Position numbers and translations under genes: made by a program. DNA of 64,000 nucleotides from Candidatus Accumulibacter regalis (GTDB lineage Bacteria > Pseudomonadota > Gammaproteobacteria > Burkholderiales > Rhodocyclaceae): contig JEMY01000004.1 in assembly GCA_000585075.1 (NCBI GenBank), positions 186,001 to 250,000 of the forward strand, read 5' to 3'. Each line of letters starts with the position of its first letter. Within the stretch, counting starts at the first letter, position 1. Under the pieces are notes generated by a model, which had not been told where the DNA came from, ran no database searches, and saw only the letters and a list, made by a program, of their open reading frames with translations. Positions 25,851 through 34,025 of this stretch are shown here, one piece after another.

Positions 25851-27416
25851 ATGGGGATTCTTGGAGTCATCGCGGCGTCGGAGCCGCATACCGCCGAAGC
25901 CGGCGCCTGCCTTCTGCGCCGGGGCGGCAACGCGGTCGATGCCATCGTCGCCGCCAAGCTCGCGGCGACCGTCACCGAACTGCCGCTGACCTCGCTGGGA
26001 GGCGGCGGCGCGTGCATCTGGGGCGACGCCGACGATGGCTACAAGGTCCTCGACTTCTTCGCAGCAACACCGGGGCGCGGCCTCGCCAGCCCGCCGCGCC
26101 TCGACTTCGCGCCGGTGACGGTCGATTTCGGACGCACGACGCAGGTTTTCCATGTCGGCAGGGCGGCAGCGGCTGTCCCCGGGGAACTGGTCGGACTGCT
26201 CGAGCTGCACCGTCGCGCCGGCCGCGTACCGCTGCGCGAAGTCGTCGCGCCGGCGGTCGCCTGGGCGCGCGACGGCTTCACGGTCAGCCCGCAGATAGCG
26301 ATGATCATTTCACTCGTCGCGCCGATCGCCCGCCGCTCGCCGACCGTGGCCAACCTGTTCTTCCCGCGCGGCGTCCTGCCGCAAGCAGGCGATCGCCTGA
26401 GCAACCCGGATCTCGGCGACTTCCTCTACGCGCTTGGCGAGGGCGACACGGACACCCACGTCGCCCGCTACTGGGCGGCGCTGGTCGCCAACTTCGGCCC
26501 GGCGCAAGGCGGACTGATCACCGCCGAGGACGTGGCGGCGTACGCGCCGGTGATCCGTGCACCGCTGCGCGTCGGCTTTGGCCCGTACACGGTGCTCACC
26601 AACCCGCCGCCGGCGGCTGGGGGCGGCCTGATCGGCGCCGGCCTGCGTATCGCCGAGCGACTCGGTCTCGGCGAAGAGGAATTCCTGTCGCGCGAGCAGC
26701 AGCTGAAGATGGCGGCGCTGCTGGCGACGGTATCGGAAATCCGCCAGGCGGGTTATGACCACCGCCTCTACGCCGACCCGGGATCGATTCTCGATCTCGC
26801 CGCCGGCGACGGCATTCCCGCCTGGGGTGCGCGAACACAAACGCTGATTGCCGAGAACCAGCTCGGCGCGACGACCCACATCTCGGTCATCGACGCCGAC
26901 CGCATGGCCGCGGCGATGACCACCAGCAATGGTGAGGGTTGTGGCGAAGCCCTGCCCGGACTCGGTATCCACGTCAACAACTTCCTCGGCGAGGACGACA
27001 TCAACCCCAGCGGTTTCCATCACCGGGCAGCGGGAACCTGGATGAGCACGATGATGTCCCCGACGATCGTCGTCGCCGGCGAACGGCCATGCTTCGCGCT
27101 CGGCAGCGGCGGCTCAAATCGGATTCGTAGCGCCATCCTGCAATCGCTGCTCAACCTGCTGGCCTATCGCCGCCCGCTCAAGGAGGCGGTGAACGCGCCG
27201 CGCCTGCACGTCGAAGGGGCCAGATTGTGGTTTGAAAGTCACGGCCTCGGCGCCGGGGCCGCCGACGCCCTGCAGGCGGCATGGCCGGCAGCGACCCGCT
27301 TCGACGAGGCGAGCCTGTTCTTCGGTGGCGTCAACTGCGTCGCCAGCGGTCATGGGCACCTCTACGGCGCGGGTGACCGCCGGCGTGGCGGCGTCGTGGT
27401 GGTCACCGAACAGTAG
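25851..27416 (+). CDS. Gamma-glutamyltransferase family protein
   Basis: 521 residues, Ntn-hydrolase type. The large-subunit part has the family features HTAEAGACLLRRGGNAVDAIVAA and LTSLGGGGACIW. The autocleavage site and nucleophile is Thr341 in GATTHISVIDADRMA, followed by NGEGCGEALPGLGIHVNNFLGE and GSGGSNRIRSAILQ. It lacks an obvious signal peptide, so it may be cytoplasmic or use another route. Substrate could be glutathione, other gamma-glutamyl compounds or an acyl amide. No operon partner is apparent. Confidence 0.85.
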   Translation: MGILGVIAASEPHTAEAGACLLRRGGNAVDAIVAAKLAATVTELPLTSLGGGGACIWGDADDGYKVLDFFAATPGRGLASPPRLDFAPVTVDFGRTTQVFHVGRAAAAVPGELVGLLELHRRAGRVPLREVVAPAVAWARDGFTVSPQIAMIISLVAPIARRSPTVANLFFPRGVLPQAGDRLSNPDLGDFLYALGEGDTDTHVARYWAALVANFGPAQGGLITAEDVAAYAPVIRAPLRVGFGPYTVLTNPPPAAGGGLIGAGLRIAERLGLGEEEFLSREQQLKMAALLATVSEIRQAGYDHRLYADPGSILDLAAGDGIPAWGARTQTLIAENQLGATTHISVIDADRMAAAMTTSNGEGCGEALPGLGIHVNNFLGEDDINPSGFHHRAAGTWMSTMMSPTIVVAGERPCFALGSGGSNRIRSAILQSLLNLLAYRRPLKEAVNAPRLHVEGARLWFESHGLGAGAADALQAAWPAATRFDEASLFFGGVNCVASGHGHLYGAGDRRRGGVVVVTEQ

Positions 27417-27508
27417 CGTGCACGCACGCTCGCTGCCGGCGACGCCCCGCGTCTCGGGCTCCATGGTTTCGCTGCCGCGGTATCGATTTCCGGCCGGAAC
27501 CCGACGCT

Positions 27509-29143
27509 TTAGAAGCTGTAGCGCAGCTCCGAATAGACCCGGTCGCTGTCGTCATAGCGGCCGAAGAATCCCAGCGGCGGGCCGTTGAAGATATCGACGC
27601 CGACCGCCAGGTCCCAGTTCTTCTCGAAGTTCCAGCTGACCCGCGGGCGCAACATCCAGTCGTTGCGGTTGAGGCTGGAAATCCATAGCGCCTGCGCCTC
27701 GAACCTGTCGCCGAACTTGCGGTTCACCAGCAGGCTGTAGCCGTTCTCGTTGGCCGACTCGATGATATCCGGGCTGTGGTCGAAGAAATGACTCTGGAAG
27801 ACCTGGACGTTGACCCGGGTGTCGGTAATCTGGGAAAAGTCCAGGCCGAGCACCCAAGTGAGCGTGTTCTGCGCGACCAGTCCATCGGGGGTCGTCAGAT
27901 TTGTTGACTGATACTTCTGGCCGCTGGTGTAGACCGCTTCGCCCTTGAGAACCGTCGAACCAAGGTCTTTGGCAAAGGTCGTTCCGTACTGGTCGATGCG
28001 CTCGTGCCGCGCCTGATACTCCACCGTCGGCTGCGCTCCGGCAATGATCTGCCGGTAGAAGGTCGGCGCGACGCTCATGCTGCTGTAGGCAAATGCCGCC
28101 ACATCCCAGCCGTTCTGGAGAACGGAAAGGCGCAGGCCATAGTTGGTGTTCTCGAGGTTTTGCGTCGGGATCTTCTCGTTGCGAAAAGTGGCCTGGCCAT
28201 AGGGTATCAGCGTGTAGTCGTAGAACTGCGCCCCCGGCTTGCCGATGTTGTCGTAGCTGGCCACCGGGATCCAGATCGCCTCGGCGTGAAAGTCGCCCTT
28301 GAAGTACTCGGCCCGTGCAGCCCACTGCGGAATGCGCAGGATGTCGAACTCGGGGAGCACGAAATGCCGCATATCCTTGGCCGAAACGACATCGCCGAAC
28401 AACAGACCGACCATCTCGCCCCAGATGATGTGCTGCCGACCGAGACGGAAATCCCAGTCGCCGGCGCCGATATCGATGTAGTTCTCGCGCAACATCGCAT
28501 TCAGGGTTTGATTGTCGTTCACCGCCTGCGGGTAAAAATCACTCATCGGATAAACGGCGTCGAAGTCCACGCGCGCGCCCAGATGCCACTTGACGCCACT
28601 GCCGAAATCGCCCTGCGCACTGACATCGGCACGTGTCATCGCCTCCGACCAGTGCGCCGGCCCGGGCGTGGTGTAGGCCATGACGTTCTGGATGAAGCCG
28701 CGGTAGCGAACCGGGCGCGACGCCGACTGGGCAACAGCCTGCGCCGCCTTTCCTTTCGGCAGGGCATCGTCGCCGTCGCCGAACAGGGCATCGCGGCTAA
28801 GCGGCAGTTCGTCGGCGGGCGCAGCGACGGCTGGCGTATCGGTCCCAAACAGGGCGTCGCGACTGAGCGGCGGTTCGCTTGCCGGGGCGGCGGCTGGAGC
28901 GACGACCGGCTTTGCGGCGGGCTTCGCAGCCGGCTCGTCGGTGCCGAACAGCGAATCCCGGCTCAGCGGCAGATCGTCCGACTTGGCGGCGAGCTGAAAC
29001 GGCACCCGCTCTGGCGTGGCGGCGAGGAGGGCATCGCCAGCAGCGCGCCCGGCGTGATCCGCCGGCTGGGCCAGAAGCGACAGCGGCAAGCTCGCCAGAA
29101 GCAGGGCGAGAACGGTCAAAGGCTGCTTATTTCTGATCTGCAT
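27509..29143 (-). CDS. DUF1302-family outer membrane protein with N-terminal repeat region
   Basis: 544 residues. Signal peptide (LTVLALLLASLPLSLLA), then an Ala/Pro-rich linker containing three copies of a short motif: LPLSRDSLFGTD, PPLSRDALFGTD and LPLSRDALFGDG. From about residue 150 to the end it alternates short beta strands and closes with a C-terminal aromatic residue (SELRYSF), as for an outer-membrane beta-barrel. DUF1302 proteins often accompany LolA-like and export proteins for hydrophobic compounds. Start at 29143 overlaps the end of the ABC ATPase gene by 17 bases, so translation is probably coupled. Confidence 0.83.
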   Translation of the reverse strand: MQIRNKQPLTVLALLLASLPLSLLAQPADHAGRAAGDALLAATPERVPFQLAAKSDDLPLSRDSLFGTDEPAAKPAAKPVVAPAAAPASEPPLSRDALFGTDTPAVAAPADELPLSRDALFGDGDDALPKGKAAQAVAQSASRPVRYRGFIQNVMAYTTPGPAHWSEAMTRADVSAQGDFGSGVKWHLGARVDFDAVYPMSDFYPQAVNDNQTLNAMLRENYIDIGAGDWDFRLGRQHIIWGEMVGLLFGDVVSAKDMRHFVLPEFDILRIPQWAARAEYFKGDFHAEAIWIPVASYDNIGKPGAQFYDYTLIPYGQATFRNEKIPTQNLENTNYGLRLSVLQNGWDVAAFAYSSMSVAPTFYRQIIAGAQPTVEYQARHERIDQYGTTFAKDLGSTVLKGEAVYTSGQKYQSTNLTTPDGLVAQNTLTWVLGLDFSQITDTRVNVQVFQSHFFDHSPDIIESANENGYSLLVNRKFGDRFEAQALWISSLNRNDWMLRPRVSWNFEKNWDLAVGVDIFNGPPLGFFGRYDDSDRVYSELRYSF

Positions 29144-29984
29144 TGCGGTTTTCCCCGTTGCTATCCAGCGCCTCGATCGGCGCGCTGTCCTGCTTCTCGT
29201 CGTCATTGACTGCCGGCTCCTCGTTAGCCAGCGCACTCGCCGGCTCGTCGACAACGGCTTCCGTCGGACGGTGACGCGCCAGCGACCACTTGCCACTCGA
29301 ACGCTTCCCGAGCAGGGCGATCTCGCCATCCTCGACGCGGACCAGACGGTCGGCCTTGGCGATCACCCGCCTGTCGTGGGTAGAGAAGATGAAAGTCGTC
29401 TTGAGCTTGCGATTGATCCTCTTCATCAGAAGAAGGATTTCCTCACCGGTCTTGTGATCGAGGTTGGCGGTCGGTTCGTCGGCGAGGACGATGGCCGGCT
29501 TGATCACCAGGGCCCGGGCGATGGCCACGCGCTGCCGCTGACCGCCGCTCAGCTGGTTCGGACGGTGACTGGCAAACTTTGCCAGGCCAACGATATCGAG
29601 AAAGTACGCCACCCGCTCGCGCCGTTCGGCAACCGACATATCGCGGCGGTGAAGCAGCGGATACTCGACGTTTTCAGCCGCCGACAGCACGGGCAGCAAA
29701 TTGAACGTCTGAAAAATGAAACCGATGGTCCGCGCGCGAAGATCGGCGAGCTGGTTCGGCGTCCGGCCGCTGACGTCCTTCTCGTTGATGTAGATCTTGC
29801 CGCTGCTTGGGGTGTCGATGCAGCCGATCAGGTTGAGCAAAGTTGTCTTGCCGCTGCCCGACGGACCCGCAATTGCCAGAAACACTCCCGGGTCGAAGGC
29901 CAGCGTGATGTCCTTGAGCGCTTGGACTTTCTGCTCGCCGAGTTGATAATCCTTGTAAACGTGGTCGATGCGGACAACTTTCAT
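29127..29984 (-). CDS. ABC transporter ATP-binding protein (LolD/MacB type)
   Basis: 285 residues. Walker A GPSGSGKTT, Q-loop IFQTFNLLP, signature LSGGQRQRVAIARAL, Walker B AIVLADEP and H-loop STHD are all intact. After about residue 230 there is a 55-residue acidic extension unlike standard LolD. It is coupled to the DUF1302 gene and divergent from the LolA-like gene. No permease is encoded at this locus; the FtsX-type partner must be elsewhere (one partial FtsX permease lies at the window start, but linkage is not shown). Confidence 0.92.
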   Translation of the reverse strand: MKVVRIDHVYKDYQLGEQKVQALKDITLAFDPGVFLAIAGPSGSGKTTLLNLIGCIDTPSSGKIYINEKDVSGRTPNQLADLRARTIGFIFQTFNLLPVLSAAENVEYPLLHRRDMSVAERRERVAYFLDIVGLAKFASHRPNQLSGGQRQRVAIARALVIKPAIVLADEPTANLDHKTGEEILLLMKRINRKLKTTFIFSTHDRRVIAKADRLVRVEDGEIALLGKRSSGKWSLARHRPTEAVVDEPASALANEEPAVNDDEKQDSAPIEALDSNGENRNADQK

Positions 29985-30038
29985 GCGGTGGCACTTCCTG
30001 CCAACCGACTGAACGGCCAGCACAATGAGGTGAAAACG

Positions 30039-30836
30039 ATGGAAAGCATGACGATCCGCCATTCTGGTGTCAAGACTGCCTTGGCGCTTCTCCTGCTGAC
30101 TTTCTCCGCCTGGAGCGCGGCAGCGCCGGCGGCAACGCCCGCGCAGGAAGATCCCGGCAACGAGGCCATGGCCCGGATGATCGTCCAGAAAGCCGACGAG
30201 GTTCGCTTCCCCGCCGACAGCTTTCAGGTCGACGTGGCAATCACCACGACCACCAACGGCGACAACCCCGACGTGCATAAGTATCGGGTGCTGTCCAAGG
30301 GCAACACCAACAGCGTGGTGATGGTCACCGAACCGGCATCCGAGCGCGGTCAGATCATCCTGATGAAAGGCCGCGACCTGTGGATCTTCATGCCTGAAGT
30401 CTCGCAGCCAATTCGCCTCGCCCTCTCGCAACGGCTGACCGGACAGGTGGCCAACGGCGACCTGGCACGGGCCAATTTCGCCGCCGACTACAACCCGAAG
30501 CTTCTGCGCAGCGAGAAGATCGGCGACGACAGCTATTTCGTGCTTGAACTGATCGGGGTCGACCGCGGCGTCACTTACCAGCGGGTGCTTTACTGGGTCC
30601 GGGAAAAGGACTCCTGGCCGTACCGCGCGGAATTCTATTCGCTCTCCAACCGCCTGCTGAAAACCTGCAAGTACGAGAACTACCAGACCATGGAAGGCAG
30701 GAAGCGCCCGACTCGACTGGTCATGGAAGATGCGCTGCGCGGCGGCGAGCAGTCGGTCCTGGAATACGGCAGCATGAAGCTGCGCGATCTTCCGGACAAG
30801 ATCTTCACCAAGGATTACCTCAAGAAACTCGACTGA
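30039..30836 (+). CDS. Outer membrane lipoprotein-sorting (LolA-like) protein
   Basis: 265 residues. Signal peptide VKTALALLLLTFSAWSAAA, then a LolA-like half-barrel: AMARMIVQKADEVRFPADSFQVDV, ERGQIILMKGRDLWIFMPEVSQPIRLALSQ and YQRVLYWVREKDSWPYRAEFYSLS. It is of the COG2834-type subgroup found with DUF1302 or RND/ABC exporters for lipids. The start at 30039 follows GAGG; ATG 30048 is an alternative. It lies divergent from the ABC ATPase/DUF1302 pair, and the three would form a periplasm-spanning lipid or lipopeptide route. Confidence 0.85.
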   Translation: MESMTIRHSGVKTALALLLLTFSAWSAAAPAATPAQEDPGNEAMARMIVQKADEVRFPADSFQVDVAITTTTNGDNPDVHKYRVLSKGNTNSVVMVTEPASERGQIILMKGRDLWIFMPEVSQPIRLALSQRLTGQVANGDLARANFAADYNPKLLRSEKIGDDSYFVLELIGVDRGVTYQRVLYWVREKDSWPYRAEFYSLSNRLLKTCKYENYQTMEGRKRPTRLVMEDALRGGEQSVLEYGSMKLRDLPDKIFTKDYLKKLD

Positions 30837-30937
30837 CGTGGCGCCCGCCAAGGGTGCGAGCCCCGCACTTCGTAGTAGTATGCGCAGGTCGTGCCGGCAG
30901 CTCGCCGGCCAGACAGACAACACCACAAGGGCGGCGG

Positions 30938-31729
30938 ATGTTTCTTTCCAACTTGACAGAACTGACCATGAGCCAGGGCTACCGGCGGTTCTTCAGGGTC
31001 GTGCCGGCGCTGACCGACGAGCTGCGCGCCGAAAACTACCGCATCCGGCACCAGGTTTATTGCCAGGAGCTGGGTTACGAGCCGCTGCGCCCCGAGGGTC
31101 TCGAAGCCGACGCCTACGACAAGCAGTCGCTGCACTGCCTGGTGCAATCGGTTTCGACGGGGGACTTCGTCGGCTGCGCTCGCCTCGTGCTGATCGATCC
31201 GGAACTTGCCCAGGAGGCCAGGCTACCGCTGGAGATCAGCTGCGCGGAAACGCTGGACCGCTCGATCGTCGATCCGCTGGCGCTGGACCGATCACGCATT
31301 GCGGAAATCTCTCGCCTGGCGGTGATCGGCAGCTACCGCCGCCGGCCGGGCGAGAAGGAAAGACCCATCTCGATCTCGGAGGAGGACTTCGGCACTGCCA
31401 AGCAGCCGCGCCAACCCTACCTCGCTCTGGCGGTCTATCTTTGCCTGATTTCGCTGGCTCGCAGCTACGGAATCACCACCCTGTTCGTCCTCACCGAGCC
31501 GCGTCTGGCGTCGAACCTGACGCGCCTGGGCGTCAATGTCGAACAGATTGGCGGCGCGATAGAACACCGCGGCACCCGCGTTCCCTCGATGCTGTCGGTC
31601 GATGAAATCATCGACGGCATGAACTTCGTCGTCCGTGCGCTCTTCGAAGTCGTTTCACGCGAGGTCCAGGAAGGTATCGACGCTGCCGGCGAGAACGCTG
31701 TTCGCGCCGGGCACCACCCGTTTTCCTAG
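30938..31729 (+). CDS. PEP-CTERM/exosortase-associated acyltransferase (N-acyl amino acid synthase type)
   Basis: 263 residues. The autoinducer-synthase-like GNAT fold is shown by LRAENYRIRHQVYCQELGYEP, GLEADAYDKQSLHCLV, FVGCARLVL and IAEISRLAVIGSYRRR. Family members (TIGR03694 type; FeeM-like) join acyl chains from acyl-ACP to amino acids and occur almost only in genomes with exosortase/PEP-CTERM systems. It may therefore make an acylated amino acid signal or surfactant. It starts after AAGGG and is followed at 75 and 40 bases by an HDOD kinase and a c-di-GMP enzyme, a likely operon. Confidence 0.85.
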   Translation: MFLSNLTELTMSQGYRRFFRVVPALTDELRAENYRIRHQVYCQELGYEPLRPEGLEADAYDKQSLHCLVQSVSTGDFVGCARLVLIDPELAQEARLPLEISCAETLDRSIVDPLALDRSRIAEISRLAVIGSYRRRPGEKERPISISEEDFGTAKQPRQPYLALAVYLCLISLARSYGITTLFVLTEPRLASNLTRLGVNVEQIGGAIEHRGTRVPSMLSVDEIIDGMNFVVRALFEVVSREVQEGIDAAGENAVRAGHHPFS

Positions 31730-31804
31730 CCCCCAGGACAATGCGCGCGCCTTCCCGCCACTCTTCTGCCGCAAGGACACCGTTTCGCATCCTCGCTCAC
31801 GACG

Positions 31805-33985
31805 ATGTATAGCTTGCCGGAGCCCGTCCGCCACGCCATCGAGTCGGGACGCGCCCCTTCGCCGCCACAGGTCCTGCTGCGCCTGCTGCAGATGGTCGAC
31901 GACGACAGCACGACGATGGCCAAGCTGGCGGGCCTCGTCGAACAGGATCCCGGTTTGTGTACGCGCGTGCTGACGGCCGCCAATTCACCCGCCATTCGCC
32001 GCGGCACGCAGCTGCGCAGTATCGAAAACTGCCTGATCGCGCTCGGAACCAGGCTGGTGCGTTCGATCGCCACCTGCCTGTCGGTGCAGAACCTGTTCGA
32101 CGAACGCGCCGGCACCCGGTCGGTCGACCTCTCCGCCTTCTGGACGCACTCGCTGCTCGTCGCCGAACTGTCGCGAAGCCTGGCTGCGGCCAGCGGCTAC
32201 CAGCGACCGGACGAGGCCTACCTGGCGGGACTCCTGCACGACGTCGGCGAGCTCATTCTGCTCTCGGCACTTGGCGACCCTTATTTGCAGCTGCTTGCCA
32301 CCTGCCCCAGCGAAGCCGAACTTTCCGCTCGGGAAAGCGCGCAGTTCGGCGTGCACCACGGCGAAATTGGCACCTGGCTGGCCGACCAGTGGCATCTCGA
32401 TTCGCCATTCGCCGACGGCATCCTCTTTCACCATCTGCCCGCCGAGCAGATCGTCACCGCCGCCGGGCTCCCGCGGTTGGTGTGGCTGGCGCACGCGCTG
32501 GTCTCCTGCGACGAGATTCCGCACGGACTGGCAGCCCTCGCCGAGCAGATGCTGGGCAACGGCAGCAGCGCTCGCCTGACCGGCCTGCGCGACCAAGCCG
32601 AACAGCGGATGTGCATCATCGCCGACGCCATCGGCATCGCCCCCCCGGAAAGAGCAGCTGCCGGCGGCAGCTCGAACGGCATGCCGCGGGTGCTTGGCGC
32701 TCGTCGCTGCTGCGAACACGACGCCCACGAGCAGATCGCCGCGATCATCGGTGAGCGGGCACTGTTGGCTCCCTTGCAGGAGGATCTCTGCAGCCTCGAT
32801 AGCGACGCCGAAGTCCTCCTCTCGCTACGCGAATCGGCACGCATCCTGTTTGACCTCAACCACCTCGCCTTCCTGCTCTGCGAGCCGCAGGGCGGCCAGC
32901 TCACGGGCAAAGGCGTTGCCGCACAGCCGGCGATCTTTGGCCAGGTCAACATCCTCGCCGAGGCGCATCGCAGCCTCGCCGCCGCGGCCGCGATCAGCGG
33001 CCTGATCTGCTCGACCTACGACCGCGGTGCGCCGCCCGCGAATTCGCTGATCGACATCCAGTTTGCCCGAGCGCTGTCAAGCGCCGGCCTGGTGTGCATT
33101 CCGATGATCGGCCGCGGGCGGACGATCGGGGTGATCGTCGCCGGGCTGAGCGCCGGTCAGCACACCCGCCTGACGCGCCGCCTGCCCTGCGTGGCGAATT
33201 TCGGACGCATCGCCGGCGTCACCCTGGAAAGCTGGCGCAACGCACAGGACCTTCGCCAGGAAGCCGACGAAGCGGTGTCGGCGCGCTTCACTCGCCACGC
33301 CCGACGCGTGGTTCACGAAGCGGGCAACCCGCTGACGATCATCAAGGGCTACCTGCGCATACTCGACGGCAAGCTGCCGGCGGGAGCAGGCGTGCACCAC
33401 GAACTCAAGGTGCTCAGCGAAGAGATCGACCGTGTGGCCAGCATCGTGCGGCGGATGAGCGAAGTTCCCGCAGGCGGCAGCACCGACAAGGCAGTCGATG
33501 TCTGCGAGCTGGTGCGCGAGCTGCTGCAGCTCTACCGCGAAACACTTTTCGATGCGCGCGGAATCGGTATCGAAACCTCCCTGCCCCTGCGCCCGGTGCG
33601 CATCGCCGCCGATCGTGGCAGCATCAAGCAAATCCTGGTCAACCTCTGGAAGAATGCTTCCGAAGCGCTCTCACCCGGGCAGCGGGTCAAGCTTTCGCTG
33701 AGTGAAGACATCCTTCACCAGGGACAGCCGGTTTGCGAATTGCGCATCGAGGACAACGGTCCCGGCATGAGCGCAATGGCGATGAGCGCGCTGCACCGCG
33801 CCGCCGAAGGTCGGCTCGGGGCGACGCGTGGCATCGGTCTGTCGATCGTTGGCGCGCTTGCCCACCGCCTTGGAATTCCCGTCTCGTGCCGCAGCAAGGC
33901 CGGCCAGGGGACCATGATTTCACTGCTGTTGCCAACACCGGGCCGCGTAGAGTGCCGGAGCGACGGCGAAGCCAAACCCAACTAA
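31805..33985 (+). CDS. HDOD-GAF-like-histidine kinase signalling protein
   Basis: 726 residues, no membrane helix. Residues 10-215 form an HDOD domain (SPPQVLLRLLQMVDD, LCTRVLTAANSP, YLAGLLHDVGELILL, HHGEIGTWLADQW). Residues about 320-475 look GAF-like. A histidine kinase follows: H-box VVHEAGNPLTIIKGYLRIL, N-box LVNLWKNASEAL, G1 DNGPGMSAM and G2 ATRGIGLSIV. It is a cytoplasmic sensor kinase; its probable receiver is the N-terminal domain of the next gene. HDOD domains usually assemble signalling complexes; the signal is unknown. Confidence 0.88.
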   Translation: MYSLPEPVRHAIESGRAPSPPQVLLRLLQMVDDDSTTMAKLAGLVEQDPGLCTRVLTAANSPAIRRGTQLRSIENCLIALGTRLVRSIATCLSVQNLFDERAGTRSVDLSAFWTHSLLVAELSRSLAAASGYQRPDEAYLAGLLHDVGELILLSALGDPYLQLLATCPSEAELSARESAQFGVHHGEIGTWLADQWHLDSPFADGILFHHLPAEQIVTAAGLPRLVWLAHALVSCDEIPHGLAALAEQMLGNGSSARLTGLRDQAEQRMCIIADAIGIAPPERAAAGGSSNGMPRVLGARRCCEHDAHEQIAAIIGERALLAPLQEDLCSLDSDAEVLLSLRESARILFDLNHLAFLLCEPQGGQLTGKGVAAQPAIFGQVNILAEAHRSLAAAAAISGLICSTYDRGAPPANSLIDIQFARALSSAGLVCIPMIGRGRTIGVIVAGLSAGQHTRLTRRLPCVANFGRIAGVTLESWRNAQDLRQEADEAVSARFTRHARRVVHEAGNPLTIIKGYLRILDGKLPAGAGVHHELKVLSEEIDRVASIVRRMSEVPAGGSTDKAVDVCELVRELLQLYRETLFDARGIGIETSLPLRPVRIAADRGSIKQILVNLWKNASEALSPGQRVKLSLSEDILHQGQPVCELRIEDNGPGMSAMAMSALHRAAEGRLGATRGIGLSIVGALAHRLGIPVSCRSKAGQGTMISLLLPTPGRVECRSDGEAKPN

Positions 33986-34025
33986 ACGAGAAGAGCGCGT
34001 CGCCGAACACCCGTCAGGAGGAACG

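Noticed and set aside
23955-27416. A single 1153-codon frame joining TPR, CheB-antiframe and gamma-glutamyltransferase
   Set aside because: It is an artefact of the 23-bp duplication and open shadow frame across cheB; the parts belong to separate genes.
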